Shown piece by piece: positions 1 through 9,528 of a stretch of 34,759 bases of DNA. Source of the stretch: Comamonadaceae bacterium (GTDB lineage Bacteria; Pseudomonadota; Gammaproteobacteria; Burkholderiales; Burkholderiaceae_C). Made by a program: the position numbers and the translations under genes. The number at the start of each line of letters is the position of its first letter. The first letter of the stretch is position 1. The DNA is taken from contig JAUWAE010000008.1 of assembly GCA_030602185.1 (NCBI GenBank), positions 1 through 34,759 on the forward strand, in the 5' to 3' direction. The notes under the pieces are model-generated. The model had not been told where the DNA came from. It saw nothing but the letters and a program-made list of their open reading frames with translations, and did no database searches.

Positions 1-2415
1 CGCCAGCAGTACGGGGCCGGCGGCTTCGTGCACCTGGGCCAGGGCAAGTGGTACCCCGGCGAACAATTGCCCCGCTGGGCACTCTCGCTGTTCTGGCGCG
101 CCGATGGCCAGACCATCTGGCACAACCCGGCCCTGTTTGCCGACGAGCGCGACGAGGCCCATTACACCGATGAAGACGCGCAGCGCTTCATCCAGACGCT
201 GGCGCGCAAGCTGGGCTTGAGCACCCAGTACATCACCCCCGGCTACGAGGACACCTGGTACTACCTTTGGCGCGAGCGCAAGCTGCCGGTGAACGTGGAT
301 CCGTTCGACGCCAGGCTGAGCGACGAACTGGAACGCGTGCGGCTGCGCCGGGTGTTCAGCCAGGGGCTCGAGAAAACCGTGGGGTACGTGCTGCCCCTGC
401 AAGCCCATGCGGTGTCCAGCGGCAGCCAGAAGGGCGTGCGCTCCCAGGGGCGCCTCACCGACACCCGCTGGACCACCGGGCCCTGGTTCTTCCGCGATGA
501 ACGCATGTACCTCATCCCCGGCGACTCCCCCATGGGCTACCGTCTGCCGCTGGACTCCTTGCCCTGGGTGGCCGCGAGCGACTACCCCTACCACATCGAA
601 CAAGACCCCCAGGCCCCGCGCGACCCGCTGCCCGAGGGCTCGGCCTTCAAGCGGCAGTATGCCCCGCACCAGATCGGCGGCGGCTTTGCCGAAGGTGGCG
701 TGGTGTCCATGCAAAGCGCCGAGTTCGGCGTCCACGGCGACGAAACCCCGCTGTGGCAGGGCGACCCTGCCGGCCTGGGCGTGCCGGGCGCGGCCCCCGC
801 ACAACCCATGAGCGCGCGCTACCCGCAGCGTGGCGAGTCGGCGGCCTGGCTGACCCGCACCGCCCTGTGCGTGGAGGCCCGCGACCCGCAACGCGCCAAT
901 GGCCCCAAGGCCGAGGTGCGCCACGGCGGTGCCAGCAGCCACCTGTATGTGTTCATGCCGCCACTGCAACGGCTGGAAGACTACCTGGACCTGCTGGCCG
1001 CCATCGAAGCCACCGCCGAAAAGCTCGGCGTCCAGATCGTGCTCGAAGGCTACCCGCCCCCGCGCGATGCGCGCCTGAAAACGCTGCAGGTCACCCCCGA
1101 CCCCGGCGTCATCGAGGTCAACATCCACCCCGCGCACGACTGGGGCGAACTGGTGGAGCACACCGAGTTCCTGTACGACGCCGCCCACCAGACCCACCTG
1201 TGCGCCGAGAAATTCATGACCGACGGGCGCCACACCGGCACCGGCGGCGGCAACCACTTCGTCATGGGCGGCGCCACACCGGCCGACAGCCCCTTCCTGC
1301 GCAAGCCCGAACTGCTGGCCAGCCTCATTGCCTACTGGCACAACCACCCGTCCCTGAGCTACCTGTTCAGCGGCCTGTTCATCGGCCCCACCAGCCAGGC
1401 CCCGCGCGTGGACGAAGCCCGCAACGACCAGCTCTACGAACTGGAGATCGCGCTCAACCAGATCGAGAAGAACCGCCAGGTCTACGGTCAGGACATGCCG
1501 CCGTGGATGGTGGACCGCACACTGCGCAACATCCTGGTGGACGTGACCGGCAACACCCACCGCAGCGAGTTCTGCATCGACAAGCTCTACAGCCCCGACA
1601 GCCCCACCGGCCGGCTCGGTCTGCTGGAGCTGCGCGCCTTCGAGATGCCGCCCCACGCCCGCATGAGCATCGCCCAGCAGCTGCTGCTGCGCGCGCTGGT
1701 GGCCCGCGTCTGGAATGAGCCCTGGCACGGCAGGCTCACCCGCTGGGGCACCGAACTGCACGACCGTTTCCTGCTGCCCACCTTCGTGCGCATGGACTTC
1801 GACGACGTGCTCGACGACCTGGCCCGCTACGGCTACCGGTTCGAGAAAAGCTGGTTCGACCCGCACTTCGAATTCCGCTTCCCGCTCATCGGGCAGGTGG
1901 CAGCCAAAGGGATCGAGCTCACGCTGCGCAACGCGCTGGAGCCCTGGCACGTCATGGGCGAAGAAGGCTCAGCGGGCAGCACCGTCCGCTTTGTGGACTC
2001 GTCACTGGAACGGGTGGAGATGCGCGTGAGCGGCTACAACGACAGCCGCTATGTGGTCACCGTCAACGGGTGTGCGCTGCCGCTGCAGAACACCGGCACC
2101 GTGGGCGACTTCGTGGCCGGCGTGCGTTACAAGGCCTGGAACCCGCCGTCCAGCCTGCACCCCAGCATCGGCGTCCACGCCCCGCTCACCTTCGACATCG
2201 TGGACACCTGGATGAACCGCTCGCTCGGCGGCTGCCAGTACCACGTGGCCCACCCGGGTGGGCGCAACTACGACACTTTCCCCGTCAACGCCTACGAGGC
2301 CGAAAGCCGCCGCCTGGCGCGCTTCTTCCAGATGGGCCACACCCCGGGGCAGATGTTCGCCCAACCCGCCATGCCCAGCCGCGAATTCCCCTTTACGCTG
2401 GACCTGCGGCAATGA
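1..2415 (+). CDS. DUF2126 family putative amidoligase (transglutaminase-like/DUF2126 protein), 5' end outside window
   Basis: The reading frame is open from the first base, so the gene starts upstream. About 804 residues are visible. Family members are about 1,100 residues long, with an N-terminal transglutaminase-like domain followed by DUF2126; the missing part should be most of the transglutaminase domain. DUF2126 has been proposed, from structure-based comparison, to be a glutamine-synthetase/GCS-like amide-bond ligase. Conserved-looking segments are PDPGVIEVNIHP (about bases 1096-1131, with its acidic residue at 1114-1116), GTGGGNHF (about 1237-1260) and LGLLELRAFEMPPHARM (about 1615-1665), as expected for ATP/metal-binding strands. 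The next gene follows after 35 bases and belongs to the same conserved set. The substrate and product are unknown; the ligase role is an inference from the family. Confidence 0.88.
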   Translation, partial: RQQYGAGGFVHLGQGKWYPGEQLPRWALSLFWRADGQTIWHNPALFADERDEAHYTDEDAQRFIQTLARKLGLSTQYITPGYEDTWYYLWRERKLPVNVDPFDARLSDELERVRLRRVFSQGLEKTVGYVLPLQAHAVSSGSQKGVRSQGRLTDTRWTTGPWFFRDERMYLIPGDSPMGYRLPLDSLPWVAASDYPYHIEQDPQAPRDPLPEGSAFKRQYAPHQIGGGFAEGGVVSMQSAEFGVHGDETPLWQGDPAGLGVPGAAPAQPMSARYPQRGESAAWLTRTALCVEARDPQRANGPKAEVRHGGASSHLYVFMPPLQRLEDYLDLLAAIEATAEKLGVQIVLEGYPPPRDARLKTLQVTPDPGVIEVNIHPAHDWGELVEHTEFLYDAAHQTHLCAEKFMTDGRHTGTGGGNHFVMGGATPADSPFLRKPELLASLIAYWHNHPSLSYLFSGLFIGPTSQAPRVDEARNDQLYELEIALNQIEKNRQVYGQDMPPWMVDRTLRNILVDVTGNTHRSEFCIDKLYSPDSPTGRLGLLELRAFEMPPHARMSIAQQLLLRALVARVWNEPWHGRLTRWGTELHDRFLLPTFVRMDFDDVLDDLARYGYRFEKSWFDPHFEFRFPLIGQVAAKGIELTLRNALEPWHVMGEEGSAGSTVRFVDSSLERVEMRVSGYNDSRYVVTVNGCALPLQNTGTVGDFVAGVRYKAWNPPSSLHPSIGVHAPLTFDIVDTWMNRSLGGCQYHVAHPGGRNYDTFPVNAYEAESRRLARFFQMGHTPGQMFAQPAMPSREFPFTLDLRQ

Positions 2416-2450
2416 CCCCCGCCAGGCTGGGGTAAGGCATACTCGAGCCC

Positions 2451-5030
2451 GTGAACGAGCGTACCGTGCCCCTGTTCGAGTCAGACCCCGAAGCTGCCAG
2501 TGCCAGCGCGCTGGCCGCGTCGCTGGCTGCGCGCGCCAGCACCGGCCACCTGGACGAACTGCGCCACGGCGCTGCCGACCCACACGGCCTGGCGCCGCAT
2601 TGGGCCCAGTTCTTCGAACACCTGGGATTCGACGGTTTTGGCGACCTGAACCGCCGCCAGCAGAGCCTGGCCCAACAGTTGCGCGACAACGGCGTCACCT
2701 ACAACGTGTACGCCGACGAACACAGCCAGCAACGCCCCTGGGCCCTCGACCTGTTCCCCATGATCGTGGCGCCCGAAGACTGGGCGCAGATCGAAGCCGG
2801 CGTGCTGCAACGCACCCGCTTGCTCAACACCGTCATGGCCGACATCTACGGCCCGCGCACCCTGCTTCACAAGGCCTTGCTGCCCGCCGCCCTGGTGCAA
2901 GGCCACCCCGGCTACCTGCGCGCCATGGACGGCGTGCGCCCACCGGGCGACACCTGGCTGCACATCGCCGCCTTCGACCTGGCCCGCGGGCCCGACGGGC
3001 GCTGGTGGGTGGTCTCGCACCGCACGCAGGCACCGTCCGGCCTGGGTTACCTGCTGGAAAACCGCATCGCCATTTCGCGCCAGTTCCCCAAGGCGTTTGC
3101 CGACATGCGGGTACAGCGCCTGGCGGCCAGCTACAAGGCGCTGATGCAGGGCCTGATGCGGCTGAGCCCCAAAGGCAACGAAGCACGCGTCGCCCTGCTC
3201 ACCCCCGGCCCCTACAACGAAACGTACTTTGAACACGCCTACCTGGCGCGCTACCTGGGCCTGAACCTGGTCGAAGGCAACGACCTCACCGTGCGCGACC
3301 AGCGCCTGTACCTCAAGACCCTGCACGGGTTGGAGCCGGTGGACGTACTCATCAAACGGCTGGACGACCAGTGGCTCGACCCGCTGGAGCTGCGGGCCGA
3401 CTCCGCCCTAGGCGTGCCCGGGCTGATGCAGGCGGTGCGGGCGGGCCACCTGCTGCTGGCCAACGCCCCTGGCTCGGCACCCCTGGAATCCAGCGCGATG
3501 CTGGGTTTTCTCCCGGCCATTTCCGAGCACCTGCTGGGCGAGCCATTGGCCATGCCTTCGCTGGCCACCTGGTGGTGTGGCGAATCGGCCATCCTGCCCA
3601 ATGCGCTGCCCATGCTCAAGCACAGCGTGGTGAAGAACACCTTCCCCAGCCGGGGCAACGAATCGGTCATCGGGCCGTCGCTCACCGCCTCGGGCATCGA
3701 CCAGCTCACCGGCCGCATCGTGCGCCAGCCCGACGAATACACCCTGCAGGCCTACCTGCCGCTGTCGCAAAACCCCACCTGGCGGGGGGGCGACATTGCA
3801 CCGCGCCCTGCCATGCTGCGGGTGTTTGCCCTGGCCGACGGGCCACAGTCGTGGCGGGTGCTGCCCGGCGGCATGGTGCGCCTGGCCCCCCAGGGGCAGC
3901 AGATCGCGTCCATGCAAAGCGGTGGCAGCAGCGCCGATTGCTGGGTGCTCACCCATGGCGAGGTGGACCGCACCAGCCTACTGCAAAGCGCGCCCAGCAC
4001 GCTCAGCGTGGCCTTGCAAAAGCGGCCCATCACCAGCCGCTCGGCCGAAAACCTGTTCTGGCTGGGCCGCTACACCGAGCGCGCCGAAAACACCGTCCGC
4101 CTCGCCCGCATTGCACTCAACTGCCTGCAAGGCGAAGAAGCAGGCTCCACCGAGCTGCTGGCCTGGTTGTCGGCCTGCACCAAGTACAACGGCCTGGTGT
4201 TGGACGACGTGCCCAACGCCCAGCAATCGCCCCGCGTGTTCGAACGCAGCCTGATCGCCCAGCTGGGGGCCGACAGCGGCGCCACCAGCGTGGGCTACAA
4301 CCTGCGCAGCCTGCGCCAGGCGGCAGGCAATGTGCGCGAACGCCTGTCGCAGGAACAGCGCAACCTCATAGAACGGCTGGACGACGAGTTCGCCGCCCAG
4401 CACCTGAGCCTGAGCGCCGACGCCGACTACGCCAGCCAGGAGGCGCTGGAAGCCCTGGAAGAAGCCAGCGAGCTGCTGTCGGCCATCACCGGCGCCCAGA
4501 CCGACCGCATGATGCGCGACGACGGCTGGCGCATGCTCAGCATCGGCCGCCACATCGAGCGGCTCGGCACGCTGTCGCAGGCCCTGGCCATGGCGCTGGA
4601 CACCGGCTGCGCGTTCGACGACGGCGGCTACGAAGCGGTGCTGGCCCTGTTCGACAGCACCATCACCTTCCACGCCCACTACCAGCAGCGGCGCGACCTG
4701 GTGGCCCTGCTGGACATGCTGGTCACGCACCGCGACAACCCCCGGTCGCTGGCCTGGGTGCTGTCCACCCTGCGCGCGCGCGTGGGCAAGCTGCCCGATG
4801 CGCACGGCCTACCGGCCCACAGCCTGCTGGAACAGGTGCCCGACCCCGCGGGCTGGGACCTCATCGCCCTCAGTGGGGCGCTGGCCGGGCCGGCAGGGCA
4901 GCAGAACAGCTACCTGGGCCTGCTGGAGCTGCTGCAGGCCTGCGAGCGCGGCGCCTACGACCTGTCCGACCGGCTGGGGCACGCCTATTTCAGCCACGCC
5001 GATCGGGTCAACCGCAGCATCCTGAGCTGA
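2451..5030 (+). CDS. Circularly permuted ATP-grasp / alpha-E domain protein
   Basis: 859 residues from a GTG start. Residues about 1-520 match the circularly permuted ATP-grasp type (formerly DUF404/DUF407), for example PMIVAPEDW, LLTPGPYNETYFEHAYLAR and VDVLIKRLDDQWLDPLEL. From about residue 528, SRSAENLFWLGRYTERAEN opens the alpha-helical alpha-E domain (formerly DUF403), which runs to the C terminus. In many genomes these are two separate proteins, so this is the fused form. ATP-grasp enzymes join a carboxylate to an amine through an acyl-phosphate. With the neighbouring DUF2126 and transglutaminase-like proteins, this one is predicted to make or modify a peptide, but no product has been established. 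The downstream gene begins 7 bases after the stop, which suggests one transcript. Confidence 0.9.
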   Translation: MNERTVPLFESDPEAASASALAASLAARASTGHLDELRHGAADPHGLAPHWAQFFEHLGFDGFGDLNRRQQSLAQQLRDNGVTYNVYADEHSQQRPWALDLFPMIVAPEDWAQIEAGVLQRTRLLNTVMADIYGPRTLLHKALLPAALVQGHPGYLRAMDGVRPPGDTWLHIAAFDLARGPDGRWWVVSHRTQAPSGLGYLLENRIAISRQFPKAFADMRVQRLAASYKALMQGLMRLSPKGNEARVALLTPGPYNETYFEHAYLARYLGLNLVEGNDLTVRDQRLYLKTLHGLEPVDVLIKRLDDQWLDPLELRADSALGVPGLMQAVRAGHLLLANAPGSAPLESSAMLGFLPAISEHLLGEPLAMPSLATWWCGESAILPNALPMLKHSVVKNTFPSRGNESVIGPSLTASGIDQLTGRIVRQPDEYTLQAYLPLSQNPTWRGGDIAPRPAMLRVFALADGPQSWRVLPGGMVRLAPQGQQIASMQSGGSSADCWVLTHGEVDRTSLLQSAPSTLSVALQKRPITSRSAENLFWLGRYTERAENTVRLARIALNCLQGEEAGSTELLAWLSACTKYNGLVLDDVPNAQQSPRVFERSLIAQLGADSGATSVGYNLRSLRQAAGNVRERLSQEQRNLIERLDDEFAAQHLSLSADADYASQEALEALEEASELLSAITGAQTDRMMRDDGWRMLSIGRHIERLGTLSQALAMALDTGCAFDDGGYEAVLALFDSTITFHAHYQQRRDLVALLDMLVTHRDNPRSLAWVLSTLRARVGKLPDAHGLPAHSLLEQVPDPAGWDLIALSGALAGPAGQQNSYLGLLELLQACERGAYDLSDRLGHAYFSHADRVNRSILS

Positions 5031-5037
5031 GCGCCGC

Positions 5038-5940
5038 ATGCGACTGCACGTCCGCCACCACACCCAGTACCGCTACCAGAGCCAGGTGGTGCTGGCCCAG
5101 CACATGGCCCACCTGCGGCCCCGGGACCTGCCGGGTCAGCAGGTGGAATTTCACGACCTGCACATCCACCCCAAGCCGGTTTCCCGCGACGACACGCTAG
5201 ACGCCTTTGGCAACTGGCGCACGTTTTTTGCACTGGAAAGCCCCCACGCGGCGCTGGACGTGACGGCCGACAGCGTGGTCACCACCCACCCCACGGCGGA
5301 ACTGCCCGACAGCCCTCCATGGACGGCCGTACGCGACGCACTGCAGTACCACGCGAGCGCACCCTACGAGCCCGCTGCCGAATTCCTGTTCCCCTCGCCC
5401 TACATTCCCCGCACCGAGGCGCTGGCCGATTACGCCCGCCCCCTGTTTGCCCCCAAGCGCCCGCTGCTCGACGCCTGCCACGACCTGATGGCCCGCATCC
5501 ACGGGGACTTCACCTACGAGACCGCCAGCACCGACGTGCACACGCACGTACTCGACGTGCTGGCCCAGCGCAAGGGGGTGTGCCAAGACTTCGCCCACCT
5601 CATGATCGGCTGCCTGCGCAGTCTGGGGCTGCCGGCCCGCTACGTCAGTGGCTACCTGCTCACCCAGCCCCCGCCTGGTCAGCCCCGGCTGGTTGGCGCC
5701 GATGCGTCTCACGCCTGGGTGTCGGTGCCCTTCGGTGGCCAATGGCACGACTTCGACCCCACCAACAACCGCTGTGGCACCCACCACCCGGGCGAAGATT
5801 ACGTCACCCTCGCCGTCGGGCGGGACTTTGGCGACGTGTCGCCACTGCGCGGCGTCATCCATGGCGGTGGTGGTCATACGCTGAGCGTGGCGGTGACCGT
5901 GGCCCCGGAGGCAGAGTTCAACGCGCTCGTTGCTGCTTAG
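5038..5940 (+). CDS. Transglutaminase-like family protein (bacterial N-terminal domain plus core)
   Basis: 300 residues. The N-terminal part (about 1-90, beginning MRLHVRHHTQYRYQS) is the beta-rich bacterial transglutaminase-like N-terminal domain. The papain-fold core follows, with the Cys in RKGVCQDFAHLMIGCLR, the His in DASHAWVSVPF and the Asp in HDFDPTNN, so the Cys-His-Asp triad is complete. There is no signal peptide, so action in the cytoplasm is likely. It is the third gene of the amidoligase/ATP-grasp set and starts 7 bases after the previous stop. Such proteins can act as peptidases, amidases or amine transferases. In this context it may trim or transfer the peptide made by its neighbours; that role is inferred. 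Confidence 0.9.
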   Translation: MRLHVRHHTQYRYQSQVVLAQHMAHLRPRDLPGQQVEFHDLHIHPKPVSRDDTLDAFGNWRTFFALESPHAALDVTADSVVTTHPTAELPDSPPWTAVRDALQYHASAPYEPAAEFLFPSPYIPRTEALADYARPLFAPKRPLLDACHDLMARIHGDFTYETASTDVHTHVLDVLAQRKGVCQDFAHLMIGCLRSLGLPARYVSGYLLTQPPPGQPRLVGADASHAWVSVPFGGQWHDFDPTNNRCGTHHPGEDYVTLAVGRDFGDVSPLRGVIHGGGGHTLSVAVTVAPEAEFNALVAA

Positions 5941-5992
5941 AATGGCCGCTCTCGGCAGGCAACACCTGCGCCAATACCATCCGGAGAACCCC

Positions 5993-6466
5993 ATGCCCAA
6001 CGTCTACGACACCCTCAAATCCCTCCAGATCGAACTGCCGCCCGTGGCCGTGCCCGCCGCCGCCTATGTGCCTTTCGTGCAAACCGGCAAGCTGGTGCTA
6101 TTGAGTGGCCACATTGCCAAGCAGGACGGCAAGCCCTGGGTCGGTCAGCTCGGCCTGACCATGACCACAGAGGAAGGCAAGGCCGCTGCGCGCGCCGTGG
6201 CCGTGGACCTGATGGGCACGCTGCATGCCGCCTGCGTCGCTGCCGGCACCGATCTCAATGGCGTCAAGCGCATCGTCAAAGTGCTCAGCCTGGTCAACTC
6301 CACCAACACCTACACCGAACAACACCTCGTCACCAACGGCTGCTCGGAACTGCTGGGCCAGGTCTTCGGCCCTGAGGTCGGCGCCCATGCCCGCAGCGCC
6401 TTTGGTGTGGCGCAGCTGCCCCTGGGCGCCAGCGTCGAAATCGAGCTGATGGCCGAACTGGCGTAA
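5993..6466 (+). CDS. RidA family protein (YjgF/YER057c/UK114)
   Basis: 157 residues. Classical RidA hydrolyses reactive enamine/imine intermediates released by PLP enzymes. Features seen are LSGHIAKQDGKPWVGQLG, the central VKRIVKVLSLVNSTNTYTEQ and the C-terminal HARSAFGVAQLPLGASVEIE. The Arg in HARS matches the substrate-carboxylate-binding Arg of active RidA proteins. At about 157 residues it is longer than the typical 128-residue RidA, as in the subgroup often annotated as RidA-like type 1. The ATG follows a GGAGAACCCC ribosome site. It lies 52 bases after the transglutaminase gene and could share its transcript, but its function does not clearly belong to that set. Confidence 0.85.
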   Translation: MPNVYDTLKSLQIELPPVAVPAAAYVPFVQTGKLVLLSGHIAKQDGKPWVGQLGLTMTTEEGKAAARAVAVDLMGTLHAACVAAGTDLNGVKRIVKVLSLVNSTNTYTEQHLVTNGCSELLGQVFGPEVGAHARSAFGVAQLPLGASVEIELMAELA

Positions 6467-6578
6467 ATTGAGGCGGGGGGCAGCGCCAGCGTGATCGGTT
6501 CCATGGCGTTGCTTGCGTTCCCAGCGGATGCCCATTGTGGCCAAAGCCGCCTGGGCCCACAACGCCACAACCGGCCCA

Positions 6579-9005
6579 TCAGACCAGCCTGAACACCCGC
6601 GCCGGCTTGAACCCGAAGCTCGCGTCCTTGCCCTTGCGCCCGCGCGCGGCGCGGGCGTTGTTCAGGCTCCGGATTTCCAGCGTTTCGTCGCGCAGCTTGC
6701 CGCCACGCCCCACACCTTCGATGCGCACGCTGCGGGTGTAGGCCGCGGCGCCGGCCAGCGTGTCCTTGTCGTCCAGGCTCAGCAGCATCAGGCCACGGCC
6801 GCCCTTGGGTTGCAGCTTCAGCTCGCTCAACTCAAAGGTCAGTATCCGGCCTGCGGCAGACACGCAGCACACGTGCGTGGCCGGTGCCAAGGCACTCGCG
6901 GCCTCGCCACCCTCGGGGGCCGTGGGTGGGGCGATCACGCCGCCTTCCTGCCCAGCGAGGCGCACCACCATGGCACCGCTGGCCAGCGCCGGGGCGCACA
7001 GGGTTTCTCCTTCGTTCAGCGTCACAAAGGCTTTGCCTGCCTTCTGGCGGCTCACCATGTCGTCCACCGTGGCCAGGAAGCCGTAGCCGCCCGAACCGCT
7101 CAGCAGCAGCGTGGTGCCTGCCGCGCCCGCAAAGTAATGAACTGGCTGCGTACCCGCTTCCAGGTCAATCAGCGTGGTAATAGGCTGGCCGTCGCCGCGC
7201 GCGCCTGGCAGGCTGGCAACGGGCACGCTGTACACGCGGCCATTGCTGCCAAACACGATCAGCGTGTCCACCGTGCGGCATTCAAACGTGCCGTACAGGC
7301 CGTCGCCCGCCTTGAAGGCAAAGCCCCCCGCGTCGTGCCCGTGGCCGGTGCGCGCACGCACCCAGCCCTTGGCAGACACCACCACCGTCACCGGCTCGTC
7401 CACCACCTTGATCTCGGCCACCGCCTTCTTCTCGGCCTGGATCAGCGTGCGGCGCTCGTCGCCAAAGGTCTTGGCATCGGCCTCGATCTCTTTCACCATC
7501 AAACGGCGCAGGCTGTTGGGGTTGCCCAGAATGTCTTCCAGCTTGCCCTGCTCTTCGCGCAGTTCCTTCAATTCCTGCTCGATCTTGATGGCCTCCAGCC
7601 GCGCCAGCTGGCGCAAGCGGATTTCCAGAATGTCCTCGGCCTGCCGGTCGCTCAGGTTGAAGCGCGCCATCAGCGCGGCCTTGGGCTCGTCGCTGGCGCG
7701 GATGATGGCAATCACCTCGTCGATGTTGAGCAGCACGATCTGCCGCCCTTCAAGGATGTGGATGCGGTCCAGCACCTTGCCCAGCCGGTGCTGCGAACGG
7801 CGGGTGATGGTCGTCTGGCGGAAGGCGATCCACTCTTCCAGCATCTGCCGCAGGCTCTTGGGCACAGGCTTGCCGTCCAGGCCCACCATGGTCAGGTTGA
7901 TGGGGGCAGACGTTTCCAGGCTGGTGTGCGCCAGCAGCGCGGTAATGAGTTCCTGCTGCTCGATGCGGCTGCTCTTGGGCTCGAACACCAGGCGCACCGG
8001 CGCGTCCTTGCTGGATTCATCCCGCACGCCGTCCAGCACCGCCAGGATGCTGGCTTTGAGCTGCGTCTGCTCCTGCGTCAGCGCCTTCTTGCCCGCCTTC
8101 ACCTTGGGGTTGGTCAGTTCTTCAATCTCTTCCAGCACCTTCTGGCTGCTTACGCCCGGCGGCAGCTCCGTCACCACCAGTTGCCACTGGCCGCGTGCCA
8201 GGTCTTCAATCTTCCAGCGGGCGCGCACCTTCAGGCTGCCGCGCCCGGTGCGGTAGGCGTCGTGAATGTCGCCCGCCGGGCTGATGATCTGGCCGCCACC
8301 GGGGTAGTCCGGCCCCGGCAAGAGGGCAAACAGCTCTTCGTCGGTCAGCTTCGGGGTTTTGACCAGCGCCACACAGGCATCGGCCACCTCGCGCAGGTTG
8401 TGGCTGGGAATCTCGGTGGCCATGCCCACGGCAATGCCGCTGGCGCCGTTCAACAGCACAAAAGGCAGGCGCGCGGGCAACTGCTTCGGCTCTTCGGTGG
8501 AGCCGTCGTAGTTGGGAATGAAGTCCACCGTGCCCTGGTCAATCTCGTCCAGCAACAGGGTGCTGATCTTGGCCAAGCGCGCCTCGGTGTAGCGCATGGC
8601 CGCGGCACCGTCGCCGTCGCGGCTGCCAAAGTTGCCCTGCCCGTCGATGAGCGGGTAGCGCTGCGCAAAGTCCTGCGCCATGCGCACCAGCGCGTCGTAG
8701 GCGGCCTGGTCGCCATGGGGGTGGAAGCGGCCCAGCACGTCACCCACCACACGGGCGCTCTTCACCGGCTTGGCGGGCGTGTTGCTGTTGGGCCCGCCAT
8801 AGCCCAGGCCCATGCGCTGCATGGCGTAGAGGATGCGCCGCTGCACGGGCTTCTGGCCATCGCACACGTCGGGCAGCGCGCGGCCCTTCACCACGCTCAA
8901 GGCGTATTCCAGGTAGGCCCGCTGCGCGTAGGCAGCCAGGCTGTCGGGGTCGCCCATGGGTACGGAGGGCTGTTCGTCAGGAGGATTCAGCAGATCGGCA
9001 GACAT
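6579..9005 (-). CDS. parC: DNA topoisomerase IV subunit A
   Basis: 808 residues on the minus strand from an ATG at 9005. It is the breakage-reunion subunit that decatenates daughter chromosomes together with ParE. The N-terminal winged-helix core carries [21 protein letters not shown], the HPHGD segment and the catalytic tyrosine in [12 protein letters not shown] (about residue 139). A coiled coil and a C-terminal beta-propeller-like part follow. The propeller lacks the GyrA-box, which favours ParC over GyrA, as does the nearby parE. At the quinolone-sensitive positions (E. coli Ser80 and Glu84) this protein has Gln100 and Asp104. The convergent ridA ends 112 bases away, with no clear terminator hairpin between them. 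Confidence 0.96.
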   Translation of the reverse strand: MSADLLNPPDEQPSVPMGDPDSLAAYAQRAYLEYALSVVKGRALPDVCDGQKPVQRRILYAMQRMGLGYGGPNSNTPAKPVKSARVVGDVLGRFHPHGDQAAYDALVRMAQDFAQRYPLIDGQGNFGSRDGDGAAAMRYTEARLAKISTLLLDEIDQGTVDFIPNYDGSTEEPKQLPARLPFVLLNGASGIAVGMATEIPSHNLREVADACVALVKTPKLTDEELFALLPGPDYPGGGQIISPAGDIHDAYRTGRGSLKVRARWKIEDLARGQWQLVVTELPPGVSSQKVLEEIEELTNPKVKAGKKALTQEQTQLKASILAVLDGVRDESSKDAPVRLVFEPKSSRIEQQELITALLAHTSLETSAPINLTMVGLDGKPVPKSLRQMLEEWIAFRQTTITRRSQHRLGKVLDRIHILEGRQIVLLNIDEVIAIIRASDEPKAALMARFNLSDRQAEDILEIRLRQLARLEAIKIEQELKELREEQGKLEDILGNPNSLRRLMVKEIEADAKTFGDERRTLIQAEKKAVAEIKVVDEPVTVVVSAKGWVRARTGHGHDAGGFAFKAGDGLYGTFECRTVDTLIVFGSNGRVYSVPVASLPGARGDGQPITTLIDLEAGTQPVHYFAGAAGTTLLLSGSGGYGFLATVDDMVSRQKAGKAFVTLNEGETLCAPALASGAMVVRLAGQEGGVIAPPTAPEGGEAASALAPATHVCCVSAAGRILTFELSELKLQPKGGRGLMLLSLDDKDTLAGAAAYTRSVRIEGVGRGGKLRDETLEIRSLNNARAARGRKGKDASFGFKPARVFRLV

Positions 9006-9124
9006 GCCGGCGTTTATACCGGATTGCCGACAGACCGCCCGAGCGCACGCCGTGCAAGCCGCACCAAGATACGTTACGCTGGCAGTCTTTGTGAAACCGA
9101 AAAACCACTGACAGGAGACAGAAC

Positions 9125-9517
9125 ATGTTCAGCCACGTGATGGTCGGCACCAACGACATCGAAAAGGCCAAGCGCTTTTATGACGCTGTACTGGGCGTAG
9201 TGGGCGCACCAGAAGGCATGCGCAACACCGCCAGCACAGGCCATATGCGGCTGTTTTACCGCCACGATGGCACCACGTTCTCGGTGTCACAGCCCATCAA
9301 CAACGAGCCGGCCACCTGCGCAAACGGCAGCACCATTGGCTTCAAGTGCAACTCGCCGGAGCAGGTACGGCAGTTCCATGATGTGGCGGTCGCCAATGGC
9401 GGCACGTCCATCGAATCGCCGCCCGGCCCACGGCAGGGCCCGGCCGGCGCGCTCTACCTGGCCTACGTGCGCGACCCAGACGGCAACAAGCTCTGCGCGC
9501 TGCACCGGCCGAAGTAA
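9125..9517 (+). CDS. VOC (glyoxalase/bleomycin-resistance fold) family protein
   Basis: 130 residues. The start [19 protein letters not shown] and the end [16 protein letters not shown] are the characteristic beta-alpha-beta-beta-beta ends of the vicinal oxygen chelate fold. His4 and a C-terminal segment with DPDGNKL fit a metal-binding lactoylglutathione-lyase-like member, but the substrate cannot be told from sequence. The ATG follows an AGGAGACAGAAC ribosome site. The gene diverges from parC across about 119 bases and is followed 11 bases later by the DUF2784 gene, so the two probably form a small operon. Confidence 0.9.
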   Translation: MFSHVMVGTNDIEKAKRFYDAVLGVVGAPEGMRNTASTGHMRLFYRHDGTTFSVSQPINNEPATCANGSTIGFKCNSPEQVRQFHDVAVANGGTSIESPPGPRQGPAGALYLAYVRDPDGNKLCALHRPK

Positions 9518-9528
9518 CCGCATCAACC

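Noticed and set aside
3371-5200. A 609-codon plus-strand frame inside the ATP-grasp gene
   Set aside because: It is a shifted frame of the ATP-grasp/alpha-E gene, with Arg/Pro/Ala-rich translation and no domain. The main frame has clear family motifs.
6467-6578. Terminator between convergent ridA and parC
   Set aside because: I saw no stem followed by a T-run on either strand in these 112 bases.
6513-9140. An 875-codon open frame on the plus strand opposite parC
   Set aside because: High-GC DNA often leaves a long open frame opposite a real gene. The translation is low-complexity (rich in Gln, His, Ala, Arg), has no recognisable domain, and runs through the antisense of essential parC motifs.
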